Shown: positions 16,886-25,810, counted from the stretch's first letter. The stretch is DNA of 64,000 nt from Neolewinella xylanilytica (GCF_002934605.1 NZ_PTJC01000006.1:496001-560000); one strand, 5' to 3'. Numbers and translations are program-made. The notes: generated by a model not told the origin, from the sequence alone.

Positions 16886-17875
16886 ATGCCCATCATTTGG
16901 ATTGGCTTTGCCGTATTCGTGGCCTTGCTGCTTTTTTTAGATCTGTTCGTCCTGAACGCGAAGGACCATGTCCCCCGTACCCGGGAAGCGCTCGGGCAAA
17001 CCGGGCTCTGGATGACGATCGGAATCGGTTTCTGTGGATTTATCTACTTAGCATACTCTAACGGCTGGGTGGAGTCCGATCTACCGGCTCACACCGCTAT
17101 GATCAACTACCTGACGGGGTATTTGGTGGAGTTGTCGCTGAGTATGGACAACGTATTCGTTATCGCGGTGATCTTCGGGTACTTTCAGGTGCCGGCCAAA
17201 TATCAGCACCGGGTGCTCTTCTGGGGTATCCTGGGAGCGGTATTTTTCCGACTGGCGATGATCCTCGCCGGGGTTTACCTACTCGAACAGTTCGACTGGA
17301 TGTTCTACGTCTTCGGATTGCTCCTGCTGTTCAGCGCCTACAAAATGGTTGGCAAAGGGGAGGAAGTACATCCTTCGGAGAATCCGGTGATCAAATTGGT
17401 GAAGCGCATCGTGCCGGTCACCCACGATTACCATGGCCACGATTTCTGGGTCCGCCACGCCGGCAAGCTGCACGCTACGCCCCTGTTCGTGGCGCTGGTG
17501 ATGGTGGAAACCACGGACGTGATCTTTGCCATCGATTCTATTCCGGCCATCCTGGGTATTACGACGGATTCCTTTCTGGTCTTCTCCTCGAATATCCTGG
17601 CCGTGCTCGGACTGCGGGCCCTCTATTTCGTACTGTCATCGATGATCGACAAGTTTGGTTTGCTGAAGTACAGCCTGGCGCTGATCCTCACTTTCGTGGG
17701 CATCAAGCTGATGCTGCACGAGGTGTGGCATCCCGAGGAGTGGGTCAGCCTGGTCGTCATCTTCGTGACCCTCACCGGCGGCGTGATCCTGTCTTTACTG
17801 CAACCTACCCCGGCCGAGCCGCACCCCCACGACCCTACCAAGATCAAAGAGCCGACGGAAGTGCCGGATATTTAA
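16886..17875 (+). CDS. TerC family integral membrane protein
   Basis: 329-aa protein with about nine hydrophobic segments. The TerC core shows ELSLSMDNVFVIAVIF near residue 77 and VALVMVETTDVIFAIDS near residue 200, where acidic residues in the membrane mark the family. TerC/Alx proteins are linked to manganese export and metal loading of exported enzymes, or to tellurite resistance in ter operons. No other ter gene is present, so the Alx/TerC metal-homeostasis role is more likely. It overlaps the convergent TRAP receptor gene by 4 bp. Confidence 0.92.
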   Translation: MPIIWIGFAVFVALLLFLDLFVLNAKDHVPRTREALGQTGLWMTIGIGFCGFIYLAYSNGWVESDLPAHTAMINYLTGYLVELSLSMDNVFVIAVIFGYFQVPAKYQHRVLFWGILGAVFFRLAMILAGVYLLEQFDWMFYVFGLLLLFSAYKMVGKGEEVHPSENPVIKLVKRIVPVTHDYHGHDFWVRHAGKLHATPLFVALVMVETTDVIFAIDSIPAILGITTDSFLVFSSNILAVLGLRALYFVLSSMIDKFGLLKYSLALILTFVGIKLMLHEVWHPEEWVSLVVIFVTLTGGVILSLLQPTPAEPHPHDPTKIKEPTEVPDI

Positions 17876-18981
17876 GATTCGAGACCGTCATAGTACCACC
17901 GCTCCGTAATGGCATTCCAGGGCTTAGCCAGCCTTTGAAAGCGGAGGATGGAATCGTACACCTTGCGGGTAGTGGCATCCGAGTCGGCATATTCTTCCAT
18001 TACCTCCAACGAAGCGCGCCGCGCGAGGGTCAGCAACTCTTCGGGGTAAGGGCGGACGGATAGCGTAGGTACCTCCTTCAGTTTGGCCAGGTATTCGGCA
18101 TTTTTCGCCTCGAAGGCGGAGAGGGTGTAAAGGTTGATGTAGTGCGTAGCTATGGTAAAGATCTGCTGGAGGTCTGGGGGGAGCTCGCCGAACTTCTCCA
18201 GGTTTACGAAAAACTCAAAGTTGGTGCCCGGTTCGTGCCAGCCGGGGTAATAGTAATACTTAGCGATTTCGTGGAAGCCCATGATGTAGTCGTGGTAGGG
18301 TCCAACCCACTCCGTAGCATCGAGGATGCCCCGCTCGAGCCCGGTGTAGATTTCTCCGCCGGGCAGCAGTACGGGGGTTCCTCCCAGTCGTTCCAGTACG
18401 CGCCCGCCTAATCCGGGCATGCGCATTTTGAGTCCGCGGAAGTCAGCGACGGTATTGATCTCCCGGTTAAACCAGCCGCCCATTTGCACCCCGGTATTGC
18501 CGCCGGCGAAGGGTAGCAGACCGACGGTAGCGTACAGCTCCCGCCACAATTCCAGCCCGCCGCCGGAAAGCAACCAGGCGTTCATTTGCTGGGCGTTCAT
18601 GCCGAAGGGGAAGCCGGCGAAAAACTGTGCGGCCGGCAGTTTTCCGGACCAGTAATAGGCGGCTCCACTCCCGACTTCCGCCGCACCCTGGCGGACCGCA
18701 TCGAAGGCCTCCAGAGCGGGTACCAGTTCGCCACCCCCGTACACGGTAATATTCAGGCGGCCGCCGGACATCTCCCGGCACATATCCGCCAGCATTTGAC
18801 AGCCTTCGCCCAGAATAGGAAAACCTGGGGGCCAGGTGGTCACCATCTTCCAATTGAAGCGTTCTCCGCTCACCGTACCGGCGGTCGACTGGGCGTGGCC
18901 CCGGCCGCCGAAGAGGCGCAGGGCCAGGGGAAGACCGATGGTGCCGGCGGCAATGCCCTGAATGATTTTTCTGCGATTCAT
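17872..18981 (-). CDS. TRAP transporter solute-binding protein, TakP/DctP type
   Basis: 369-aa periplasmic receptor. The N-terminus MNRRKIIQGIAAGTIGLPLAL looks like a twin-arginine signal. The mature part has WPPGFPILGEG, GGELVPALEAFDAVRQGAAE, FRGLKMRMPGLGG (the Arg that binds the substrate carboxylate) and GILDATEWVGPYHD. These place it near the 2-oxoacid/lactate-binding TakP group. The DctQ and DctM membrane subunits are not adjacent, so partner genes must lie elsewhere. Substrate is probably a monocarboxylate or 2-oxoacid; this is family inference only. Confidence 0.9.
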   Translation of the reverse strand: MNRRKIIQGIAAGTIGLPLALRLFGGRGHAQSTAGTVSGERFNWKMVTTWPPGFPILGEGCQMLADMCREMSGGRLNITVYGGGELVPALEAFDAVRQGAAEVGSGAAYYWSGKLPAAQFFAGFPFGMNAQQMNAWLLSGGGLELWRELYATVGLLPFAGGNTGVQMGGWFNREINTVADFRGLKMRMPGLGGRVLERLGGTPVLLPGGEIYTGLERGILDATEWVGPYHDYIMGFHEIAKYYYYPGWHEPGTNFEFFVNLEKFGELPPDLQQIFTIATHYINLYTLSAFEAKNAEYLAKLKEVPTLSVRPYPEELLTLARRASLEVMEEYADSDATTRKVYDSILRFQRLAKPWNAITERWYYDGLES

Positions 18982-19419
18982 GGGAGGGTAGACTTGCCGG
19001 TTAAAATAGGCTTTTCAGCCGACGATCGAAGGCGATGGGGCTTCGTTCGCGGCAATTTCCCCCGGGCTTACTTTCGGGCGACCAGCAGAAAGGGGGCGCC
19101 GGCGCGCAGGGAAAGGAAGCAACCGGAAACCGTGAAAAAAGCCCCGTTGGCCCGCTCATTGTCCGGGTTCGGCCGCGAAAGGCTGCGGGCAACCAACTAC
19201 AGCTACTGGACTGGTAGCGGGATGGGTTTTGGCTGCCGGAATGCAATTCCGTTCCTGATTGGCTGGTGCACCCGCGCACCGGCGCAAAACAGAAGAGCGG
19301 TTTCCCCGCAGCTCCCCGGAAGGTGGAGAGACAGTTGCTAAAGGGTGGGTGCGTACCCCCGGACTTTAGCCTCGGTGCCGAAAGGGAGCTGCCAGGGCGT
19401 TTGCGGGCCATCGGCGGTA
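18982..19419. other. 438-bp intergenic region without a convincing gene
   Basis: Frames are open on both strands (for example 19001-19411 minus), but their residue composition is Ser/Pro/Arg-rich with no motif. I see a small hairpin, CGGAAT-GCA-ATTCCG, near 19238, and one copy of a 17-bp motif at 19271-19287 that recurs at two other intergenic sites. It may be a decayed gene or a regulatory region. No promoter box is obvious. Confidence 0.5.
19271..19287 (+). repeat. intergenic motif CCCGCGCNCCGGCGCAA, copy A
   Basis: First of three intergenic copies (others at 41165 and 58114), all on the plus strand. It contains a small inverted repeat, GCGC...GCGC. Each copy is preceded by a loosely similar stretch with CCGG and TTCCG. 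Function unknown. Confidence 0.5.
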
Positions 19420-20082
19420 CTAACCGGGTAGCGAAACGGTAAGTCCTTCCACCACGAAGGTATCGTGGACTTCAGCGAGGTAGACGCCGGCGATGGCGGC
19501 CTTGAGCTCCTTTACCGTCGCTTCCCTTTCCGACTGCCTGACTTCTAGTTTTATCCGGGCGCGCTCCGTAAATTCCTGATCGGCCATTTCCAGTCCGAGC
19601 TGGCTGAGCGCCCCCATAACCGGCGTCATGAGGGCGTAGCCGAATTCCAGCAGGATGGGGGAGGTTAGTACCCGCTCCGCCAGGACCGTTTCCAGCAGTG
19701 ACAGTCGGGCGGCTTCCCGGTAGGCAGTAATCAGGCCGGAGGTGCCCAGCTTAGTGCCGCCGAAGTACCTGGATACGACGATGATGAGGTCGCTGAGGCC
19801 TTCCTTGTCTATTTGTCCGAGAATGGGTTTACCGGCGGTACCACTGGGCTCGCCGTCGTCGTTGGCCCGCCAGCGATCGGTACCGGGTCCGATCCGGTAA
19901 GCATAGCAGTGGTGGTTGCACTTCGGGTGGGCCAGCCGCTGCTCCTCGACGACGGCAAGGGCTTCCGCTTCGCTGCGGACCGGCCGAAGCACGGCGACGA
20001 ATTTGCTGCCCCGATCGCGAAATTCACCGGAAGAAGGGGTGGTGGGTACGCGGTAGCAATCGGGGGCGGAGGGGGGCGGCAC
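19420..20082 (-). CDS. YigZ / IMPACT family protein
   Basis: 220 aa with an N-terminal UPF0029/IMPACT domain (GSKFVAVLRPV, NHHCYAYRIG, NDDGEPSGTAGKPIL, VVSRYFGGTKLGTSGLITAY) and a C-terminal DUF1949 domain from about residue 140. The family is linked to translation regulation by its IMPACT relatives, but its bacterial role is not established. The only suitable initiator is GTG at 20082, since no methionine occurs before the conserved domain. Confidence 0.93.
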   Translation of the reverse strand: MPPPSAPDCYRVPTTPSSGEFRDRGSKFVAVLRPVRSEAEALAVVEEQRLAHPKCNHHCYAYRIGPGTDRWRANDDGEPSGTAGKPILGQIDKEGLSDLIIVVSRYFGGTKLGTSGLITAYREAARLSLLETVLAERVLTSPILLEFGYALMTPVMGALSQLGLEMADQEFTERARIKLEVRQSEREATVKELKAAIAGVYLAEVHDTFVVEGLTVSLPG

Positions 20083-20162
20083 GGCGACTTAAATTGGTAA
20101 GGGAACGCCCAAGATAGACTGTTGGTGTAGAGCAGGCCGGGCGAATGAAGGATCGGCAACGG

Positions 20163-20430
20163 CGCATAAGGGGGAACGATACTTAGGATATGGAAGGGAT
20201 GTGCTCTGGTAGCGCATCGCCAGCTTGACGAAGTAGGGGGGGAGGGGATACTTGGGGTGAGGAAAGGATGTGCTCTGGTAGCGCATCGCCAGCTTGACGA
20301 AGCAGGGGGGGAGGGGATACTTGGGTTGAGGAAGGGATGTGCTCTGGTACCGCATCGCCAGCTTGACGAAGTAGGGGGAGGAGGGGATACTTGGGGTGAG
20401 GAAGGGATATGTGGGGTGAGGAGGGGATGT
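20163..20430. repeat. 69-bp minisatellite, three full copies plus partial ends
   Basis: Three head-to-tail 69-bp units start at 20198, 20267 and 20336 and differ at only a few positions. A decayed half unit precedes them and a short fragment follows. Each unit holds GATGTGCTCTGGTA, GCTTGACGAAG and a purine-rich GGGGGGAGGGGATACTTGGG tract. Because 69 is a multiple of three, frames stay open through the array, for example repeated LAMRYQST on the minus strand, but I see no reason to call a gene. The rest of the 699-bp gap between yigZ and queE (20083-20781) shows nothing else recognisable. Confidence 0.9.
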
Positions 20431-20781
20431 ACGGCTCCTATTAGTGGGTGGGAGAACCCACCCGACCGCCGCCACGCTGACTCCCCCGATCCGGCCATGC
20501 CACCGCCCACGCCGGTGGCCCTTCCGCTTGTCCCGGTTGAAGAGCGGATCGAAGGTTAACGGGCATACGACTGGCCGGCCGGTACCTGGCTGCGAACAGG
20601 GTGAATGCCTATGTTTGGAGAGAAAGGGCTCCTCGAAGGTGGATGGTGTACGGAGAAAGGCGGGATGGTGGCTGTGAGGAGCACCCGAATATAGGGACCT
20701 TCCGGTAAATAAACAAAATGTAGTTTATTTAGGAGGGCAGAACGATACAACCGCCACGGCCGGTGATTTGTCTCCATACCC

Positions 20782-21417
20782 ATGCCACGCAGCTACAAGA
20801 TTAAGGAATGCTTTTACACCCTGCAGGGGGAGGGAGCGCAGTCGGGCCGGGCCGCCGTCTTCCTCCGCTTCACGGGGTGTAATCTCTGGAGCGGCCGGGA
20901 GGAGGACCGGCACGCGGCGGTCTGCAAGTTTTGCGACACCGATTTCATTGGCACGGACGGCACGAATGGCGGGCGCTATACGCAGGAGCAATGCGTCCAA
21001 CTGGTACAGAGCCAGTGGCCGGGGGGTGGACAACCTTATGTAGTATGTACCGGAGGTGAGCCCCTGCTGCAACTCGATGCCCCCCTGATCGAAGCAATGC
21101 AGGAAGCGGGTTTTGAAGTGGCCGTGGAGACCAACGGTACCCAGCCGGTTCCGGAGCAAATCGATTGGGTGTGCGTCAGTCCGAAAGCGGATGCTCCCCT
21201 TGTCGTCACGGGGGGCGATGAAATGAAGTTGGTTTACCCCCAATCAGAAGCTTCCGCCCAGCCGGAGCGGTTTGCGGCGCTGGCTTTCCGCCACTTCTTC
21301 TTACAACCTAAGGATGAGCCGGGTCATAACCACACTCCCGCCGCCGTGGACTATTGCCTTCGCCACCCCCAGTGGCGCATCAGCCTGCAGACCCACAAAA
21401 TAATGGGAATCGAATGA
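20782..21417 (+). CDS. queE: 7-carboxy-7-deazaguanine synthase QueE, Cx14CxxC type
   Basis: Radical-SAM enzyme that makes the deazaguanine core of queuosine from carboxy-tetrahydropterin. In this 211-aa form the cluster motif is Cys-x14-Cys-xx-Cys (CNLWSG... to CKFC), with the first cysteine near residue 33. It also has the QGEGAQSGRAAVFLRFTGCN start, VCTGGEPLLQ near residue 89 and VAVETNGT near residue 113. Other que genes are not adjacent. It follows the minisatellite region, and a hairpin lies 45 bp downstream. Confidence 0.95.
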   Translation: MPRSYKIKECFYTLQGEGAQSGRAAVFLRFTGCNLWSGREEDRHAAVCKFCDTDFIGTDGTNGGRYTQEQCVQLVQSQWPGGGQPYVVCTGGEPLLQLDAPLIEAMQEAGFEVAVETNGTQPVPEQIDWVCVSPKADAPLVVTGGDEMKLVYPQSEASAQPERFAALAFRHFFLQPKDEPGHNHTPAAVDYCLRHPQWRISLQTHKIMGIE

Positions 21418-21462
21418 CGCGCACTTATTTAGTCTGCTTATAAACAACGGGCTTTCAGTAGT

Positions 21463-21488
21463 TTAGCCGAACTTAATTCGGCTAATTT
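21463..21488 (+). terminator. hairpin downstream of queE
   Basis: Perfect 9-bp inverted repeat TTAGCCGAA / TTCGGCTAA with a CTTAA loop (21463-21485), followed by TTTGG. It fits a weak intrinsic terminator, or a leader element of the small gene starting at 21533. Confidence 0.5.
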
Positions 21489-21532
21489 GGCTTATGTTAG
21501 TGTACTTTGTTACTAACCTAAAAGAAATAAAC

Positions 21533-21742
21533 ATGGAAGCCACCTGCAAAAATTGTAATCACTGGGAACACGAGGCCCCCGCCGTTCAGAATCGCGAGAA
21601 CTTCGGTGAATGCGAAGTGCTCAGCGAAAGCGGTATGAAGTACGTCTTGCCCGTGCTACAAAACCAATCCGCCAGCGGCAGCACTGAGTTTCTGACGGAA
21701 GCTAGCTTTGGCTGCAACCATTTCTCACCCGGTCAGGCCTAA
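21533..21742 (+). CDS. small four-cysteine protein, putative zinc-binding
   Basis: 69-aa protein with CKNCNHW near the N-terminus, GECEV in the middle and FGCNHF near the C-terminus. The four cysteines could bind one zinc or an iron-sulfur centre. I do not recognise a named family beyond short cysteine-rich conserved proteins. ATG 21533 was chosen over an upstream in-frame ATG at 21494 because it places the cysteine motif at the start and is preceded by AAAAGAAATAAAC. A strong terminator follows. Confidence 0.7.
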   Translation: MEATCKNCNHWEHEAPAVQNRENFGECEVLSESGMKYVLPVLQNQSASGSTEFLTEASFGCNHFSPGQA

Positions 21743-21765
21743 TCGACCGACAATAAATAACCGTT

Positions 21766-21802
21766 GAAAGCCACCCCTCTTCCGGAGGGCGTGGCTTTCT
21801 TC
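21766..21802 (+). terminator. bidirectional intrinsic terminator
   Basis: GAAAGCCAC (21766-21774) pairs with GTGGCTTTC (21791-21799), with further pairing inside (CCTC/GAGG), followed by TTCGTTT. It separates the small cysteine protein from the convergent gabD gene and likely serves both. Confidence 0.8.
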
Positions 21803-21804
21803 GT

Positions 21805-23280
21805 TTACGGGGTCACGGTCCGATCATTGATCCCTCCCCAGCATAAATACTTGACGACCAGATAGTCTTCGAGTCCGTATTTAGATCCCTCCCGGCCGAA
21901 ACCGCTTTCCTTGATGCCTCCGAAGGGAGCGACCGCCGTGGAGATCAAGCCGGTGTTGATGCCAACCATACCGTATTCGAGGGCCTCGGCCACCCGCCAG
22001 ATTCGGGCGTGATCCTTTCCGTAGAAATAGGCGGCTAAGCCGTAGGGAGTATCGTTAGCCAGCCCGATCACTTCCGCTTCCGTCGTGAATCGGAAAATCG
22101 GCGCTACCGGACCGAAAACTTCCTCCCGCGATAGGTCCATGGTGGTATCCACCTCAGCCAGTAGGGTAGGGGTATAGCAGCGCGGACCGGCTTCCGATCG
22201 ACCGCCACCCACCACCACCCGTGCGCCTTTCTCTATTGCATCCGCTACGAGTCGGTCCACTTTATCGATGGCCGCGTTATTGATCAGGGGACCGATTTCC
22301 GTATCCGCGACCCGGCCGTCTCCTACTTTAAGTGCCTGGACGGCCTTCGCCAGTTTTTGTACGAATGCATCGTAGATGGCATCGTGGACGTAGAAGCGGT
22401 TCGTACACACGCAGGTTTGTCCCCCGTTGCGGTACTTCGATGTCATCGCTCCGGCTATGGCTTCCGTCAGGTCGGCGTCTTCAAACACGATAAAGGGGGC
22501 ATTACCGCCCAGCTCTAGCGACAGCTTTTTCAGGGTGCCGGCGGATTGGGCCATCAGCTTTTTTCCGGTGGCCGTGCTTCCGGTGAAACTCAGTTTTCGG
22601 ATGCGGGGATCGTGGGTGAATAGGTGGCCGACCTCGGCGGGGCGATCGGTGGGAATGACGTTGATGACGCCCCGGGGAAAGCCGGCTTCTTCCGCCAAGT
22701 ACGCCAGCGCCAGCGCGGAGAGGGGTGTGTCCTCGGCCGGCTTTATGACGACGGTACAGCCCACCGCCAGAGCGGGCGCCACTTTACGGGTTATCATGGC
22801 GATGGGAAAGTTCCAGGGGGTGATGGCGGCTACTACCCCGATGGGTTGTTTGATGGCCAGCAAGCGGGCATCACTGCGGGGGGAGGGTATTACGTCACCG
22901 TAGGCCCGCTTCCCCTCCTCCGCGAACCATTCTACGAAGGAAGCTCCGTACTCCACTTCCCCGCGGGATTCCGCTATGGGTTTTCCTTGCTCGACGGTCA
23001 TCAGCAGGGCCAGGTCTTCTTTATGTACAAGGAGCAGATCGAACCATTTGCGAAGGATACGCGACCGCTCCGTGGCCGTGCGCTGCTTCCAGGTTTGGAA
23101 CGCCAGGGTAGCGGCGGCGATCGCCCGCTCCGTCTCCGGCTCGGCAAGGTTGGCTACCCGGGTGATGATCTCATTGCTAAAGGGATTCACTACCGCAAAG
23201 GTCGCACCCGAATCGGCGGAAATCCAGGATCCGTCAACGTATCCAGAATGCCGTAATAGGTTGGGTTCCTGTAGGTTCAT
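21805..23280 (-). CDS. gabD: succinate-semialdehyde dehydrogenase (GabD-type)
   Basis: Aldehyde dehydrogenase of 491 aa that oxidises succinate semialdehyde to succinate with NAD(P). It shows the GabD-like N-terminus (GYVDGSWISADSGATFAVVN), ITPWNFPIAMITRKVAPALA near residue 155, LSFTGSTATGKKL near residue 235, the catalytic Glu in LELGGNAPFIVF near residue 255 and the catalytic Cys in NGGQTCVCTNRFYV near residue 290. It stands alone with no gabT beside it. Related semialdehyde substrates cannot be excluded. Confidence 0.93.
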   Translation of the reverse strand: MNLQEPNLLRHSGYVDGSWISADSGATFAVVNPFSNEIITRVANLAEPETERAIAAATLAFQTWKQRTATERSRILRKWFDLLLVHKEDLALLMTVEQGKPIAESRGEVEYGASFVEWFAEEGKRAYGDVIPSPRSDARLLAIKQPIGVVAAITPWNFPIAMITRKVAPALAVGCTVVIKPAEDTPLSALALAYLAEEAGFPRGVINVIPTDRPAEVGHLFTHDPRIRKLSFTGSTATGKKLMAQSAGTLKKLSLELGGNAPFIVFEDADLTEAIAGAMTSKYRNGGQTCVCTNRFYVHDAIYDAFVQKLAKAVQALKVGDGRVADTEIGPLINNAAIDKVDRLVADAIEKGARVVVGGGRSEAGPRCYTPTLLAEVDTTMDLSREEVFGPVAPIFRFTTEAEVIGLANDTPYGLAAYFYGKDHARIWRVAEALEYGMVGINTGLISTAVAPFGGIKESGFGREGSKYGLEDYLVVKYLCWGGINDRTVTP

Positions 23281-23378
23281 TGCTTGGTTTTACCGGGTGA
23301 CGGAGGGGCCATATATCGAACATTTGGGTCCGCAAATCCGTAATATGGGAAATTAATTAACAAATTAAAATAACTATT

Positions 23379-23930
23379 ATGCAACTCGATAATATCAAAG
23401 TCGCGGCCCTAGCTACTACCGGATTCGAAGAAGTGGAATTCACGAAGCCTAAGCAAGCCCTCGAAGAAGTCGGTGCTACGGTCCACCTCGTAAGTCCGCA
23501 ATCTGGTTCCATTAAAGCATGGGACAAAGACGACTGGGGAGGTTCCTACCAAGTCGATGTAACGCTCGACAGCGTCGATGCGGCAAGCTACGACGCCTTG
23601 CTGTTACCCGGTGGAGTTATCAACCCCGATAACCTGCGGGTAAACGAAAGCGCCCTCACCTTCGTGAAGTCGTTTTTCAGTGCCAACAAGCCCGTTGCCG
23701 TCATCTGCCACGGTGGGCAGACCCTGATCTCGGCTGGTTTAGTAAAAGGTCGTACGATGACCGGATTTAAGTCGGTCCGCCCCGACCTGGCAAACGCCGG
23801 CGCCAACGTTAAGGACGAAGAGGTTGTCGTAGACGGTAACCTGGTGTCAAGTCGGAACCCGGACGATATCCCCGCTTTCAATAAGAAGATGATCGAAGTC
23901 TTCGCTAAAAGCGGCGTGGAAGTAAGCTAA
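23379..23930 (+). CDS. DJ-1/PfpI family protein (YhbO-like)
   Basis: 183-aa class I glutamine-amidotransferase-like protein. The nucleophile elbow is AVICHGGQTL, with Cys at about residue 109. A conserved acidic residue is in TTGFEEVEF near the N-terminus, and the C-terminal VSSRNPDDIPAFNKKMIE is typical of the PfpI group. Members have been described as proteases, glyoxalases or protein deglycases, and the activity is debated. It is a single gene with a very strong terminator. Confidence 0.92.
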   Translation: MQLDNIKVAALATTGFEEVEFTKPKQALEEVGATVHLVSPQSGSIKAWDKDDWGGSYQVDVTLDSVDAASYDALLLPGGVINPDNLRVNESALTFVKSFFSANKPVAVICHGGQTLISAGLVKGRTMTGFKSVRPDLANAGANVKDEEVVVDGNLVSSRNPDDIPAFNKKMIEVFAKSGVEVS

Positions 23931-23955
23931 GTTCTTATCGACTTTAGCGACCACC

Positions 23956-24023
23956 AAAAGGGTTGGAGCGTGCATCTATCGGCTATCCTGCGTAGCCGGC
24001 GCACGCTCCAACCCTTTTAATTT
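23956..24023 (+). terminator. strong intrinsic terminator after the DJ-1 gene
   Basis: AAAAGGGTTGGAGCGTG (23956-23972) pairs perfectly with CACGCTCCAACCCTTTT (24002-24018). Inside is a second hairpin, CGGCTA/TAGCCG (23980-23998), and a T-rich tail follows. Confidence 0.9.
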
Positions 24024-24029
24024 TTAACC

Positions 24030-24908
24030 ATGCAACTCTTTACCTTCAGCGGCACCACGGTGCTCCTGGGACTGGTCGGGCTGTGCCTGCTCTGTGCCCT
24101 TGGCATTTACCTGTTACGGTGGCATCTTCAGCGGGTTACCCGGCCGTCGCAATCCGCTAAAAGTACCCACTCCGCCGTCTTTTCGCTATCCCCGGTCATC
24201 CATCGATTCGCGCTCAGCGCCTCGCTTTTTGCCGTTTTCCTTACGTTGAATTGGACGGATTACGGCCCGGCAACCTCCTTTGTTCCGGAAGTAACTGTGG
24301 GAGAGGAGATCTCCGTCGACATACCCATCACCTACCGAAAGCCGACACCTCCACCGCCGCCCCCTCCCACTCCGGTGGTGGAAGCCGTGCCGGACGTGGA
24401 GGCCCCATCCGTCGAACAGGTAGACCGGTCCATCTTGGAGGAAGAACCCGTCTACTTCGACCTCCCGGTAGTGACGAAGCCAACGAAAGTGACGCCGCCA
24501 CCCCCGCCAATGCCGCCCCCGCCCCCCGAAGAAGAAAACAAGCCGCTGATCATCGCCGAACGCATGCCCGTATTTGGGGAGCAGTGCAAGCAGTTAAGCG
24601 GAGAAGAGCGAAAGGCCTGCTCCGATCGGGAGTTGCTTCGATTCGTAGCGGAGCAAATCCGCTATCCCCGGGCCGCCAGGGACAATAACATCCAAGGAAC
24701 GGTTTACGTCCGCTTCGTAGTAGAGAAGGATGGCTCGGTTTCCTCCGTAGAAGCGCTTCGTAAAGTAGCGGGAGGATGCACGGAGGAAGCGCTTCGGGCG
24801 GTGGAGCAGATCAACCACAAATCAGCGGGTTTCCGGCCGGGCTTCCAGGGTGGCCGGCCCGTTCGGGTGATGTTCAACATGCCGATCAAATTCCAACTGG
24901 ATAACTGA
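24030..24908 (+). CDS. TonB family energy-transducing protein
   Basis: 292 aa. Two N-terminal hydrophobic segments (about 8-29 and 62-76) are followed by a Pro-rich periplasmic spacer with two polyproline runs near residues 107-113 and 153-165. A C-terminal TonB domain (about 205-292) contains IRYPRAARDNNIQGTVYVRF and KSAGFRPGFQGGRPVRVMF. It would carry proton-motive energy from an ExbBD complex to outer-membrane receptors; none of those partners is in the window. Two N-terminal helices rather than one is slightly unusual for TonB. It starts just after the terminator of the previous gene. Confidence 0.9.
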   Translation: MQLFTFSGTTVLLGLVGLCLLCALGIYLLRWHLQRVTRPSQSAKSTHSAVFSLSPVIHRFALSASLFAVFLTLNWTDYGPATSFVPEVTVGEEISVDIPITYRKPTPPPPPPPTPVVEAVPDVEAPSVEQVDRSILEEEPVYFDLPVVTKPTKVTPPPPPMPPPPPEEENKPLIIAERMPVFGEQCKQLSGEERKACSDRELLRFVAEQIRYPRAARDNNIQGTVYVRFVVEKDGSVSSVEALRKVAGGCTEEALRAVEQINHKSAGFRPGFQGGRPVRVMFNMPIKFQLDN

Positions 24909-25014
24909 GTCTGTACTGATGCCAGATCGGGTGGGGGGTCCTCATACAAAGGGCGCCCCACTTTCTGTGGTACCGGTTTGTATTTCCGTAGCCCGGGACG
25001 GCAGATGCACCAAC

Positions 25015-25046
25015 GCAAAAGGGCCTCCTGAAACAGGAGACCCTTT
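25015..25046 (-). terminator. terminator hairpin after tRNA-Asp
   Basis: GCAAAAGGGCCTCCTG pairs with CAGGAGACCCTTTGC around an AAA loop, with one bulge. On the minus strand it begins right after the tRNA 3' end and ends in a T run. It may also end the tonB transcript from the plus side. Confidence 0.75.
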
Positions 25047-25047
25047 G

Positions 25048-25121
25048 CGGTCTGGACGGGACTCGAACCCGCGACCTCCGCCGTGACAGGGCGGCATTCT
25101 AACCAACTGAACTACCAAACC
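25048..25121 (-). tRNA. tRNA-Asp (GTC)
   Basis: Canonical 74-nt class I tRNA read on the minus strand. Acceptor GGTTTGG pairs with CCAGACC with one G-U pair, then discriminator G. The anticodon arm CCGCC-CTGTCAC-GGCGG has GUC at 34-36 and A37. The T arm is GCGGG-TTCGAGT-CCCGT. CCA is not encoded. This normal aspartate tRNA shares its anticodon with the odd tandem genes at 3626-3970. Confidence 0.95.
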
Positions 25122-25300
25122 TGATAACAATTTCGCACCGTAGTGCTGATTGCGACGGCAAATATACAGGCATCTTCCCGTTCTTTGCAAACCTTGAACT
25201 CAGAAATTATCGATTTTTTCTTCTCAGCGTAGTAGGTGACTAGCGCTCAGTGGCTTACGATTTTAAGGCTTTGTCCCGATCCGGTCTATTTGCGGAAAGA

Positions 25301-25810
25301 TCATTTGAAGAGGCTTCCCAGGCTGTCCCCGAGTCCTCCGGCGCCCCCGGATTTACCCTTACCGCCAAGCAGTCCACCGAGCAAGTCGCTGGCATCCAGG
25401 CCGAGTACGTCCAGTAGCGATCCTTTGTCGATGTCATCACTTTGGCCCGCCGCCCTGGTCTTCCCAGCTAGTTTGCTGAGAATCATGGGCAAGACGATAC
25501 CGGCTACCTTCTGGGATACCCCTTCGGAAAGACCCAGCTGGCCGGTAAGTTTATGTACGAATGTTTCGGCGATTCCCTGGAAGACGCTATTCTGCAGTGT
25601 TCCACCTTCCGTTGCACTGCCGCCGGCACCCTTGATCATTTCCAAAATGCCGCCGATGTTGCCACTGGAAAGGGCACTGGTCATTCCTTGCGTAATGGAA
25701 TCTTTAGCGAGCGGAACGGTTTTTTCCGCTTCCTGGGGTCCGAGACCGGTCTTTTCCTTCAGATTGGAAATGATCTCCGATTTGACCGAGTTGACAATTG
25801 ATTCTAGCAT
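25301..25810 (-). CDS. DUF937-like protein
   Basis: 169 aa. MLESIVNSVKSEIISNLKEK starts a helical repeat-like core with NIGGILEMIKG and LGLSEGVSQKVAGIVLPMIL, followed by a Gly/Leu/Lys-rich tail (LLGGLLGGKGKSGG). This matches DUF937-family proteins of unknown function. There is no signal peptide. ATG 25810 was chosen because the upstream extension crosses the terminator of the preceding gene. It is monocistronic. Confidence 0.82.
   Translation of the reverse strand: MLESIVNSVKSEIISNLKEKTGLGPQEAEKTVPLAKDSITQGMTSALSSGNIGGILEMIKGAGGSATEGGTLQNSVFQGIAETFVHKLTGQLGLSEGVSQKVAGIVLPMILSKLAGKTRAAGQSDDIDKGSLLDVLGLDASDLLGGLLGGKGKSGGAGGLGDSLGSLFK

Noticed and set aside
19001-19411. Minus-strand frame of 136 codons in the yigZ-TRAP gap
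   Set aside because: Ser/Pro/Arg-rich with irregular composition, no motif and no ribosome-binding signal; recorded as intergenic instead.
20089-20475. Repeat protein in the 69-bp minisatellite
   Set aside because: The 69-bp period keeps several frames open at once on both strands, so openness is not evidence of coding. No start signal or known repeat fold is present.
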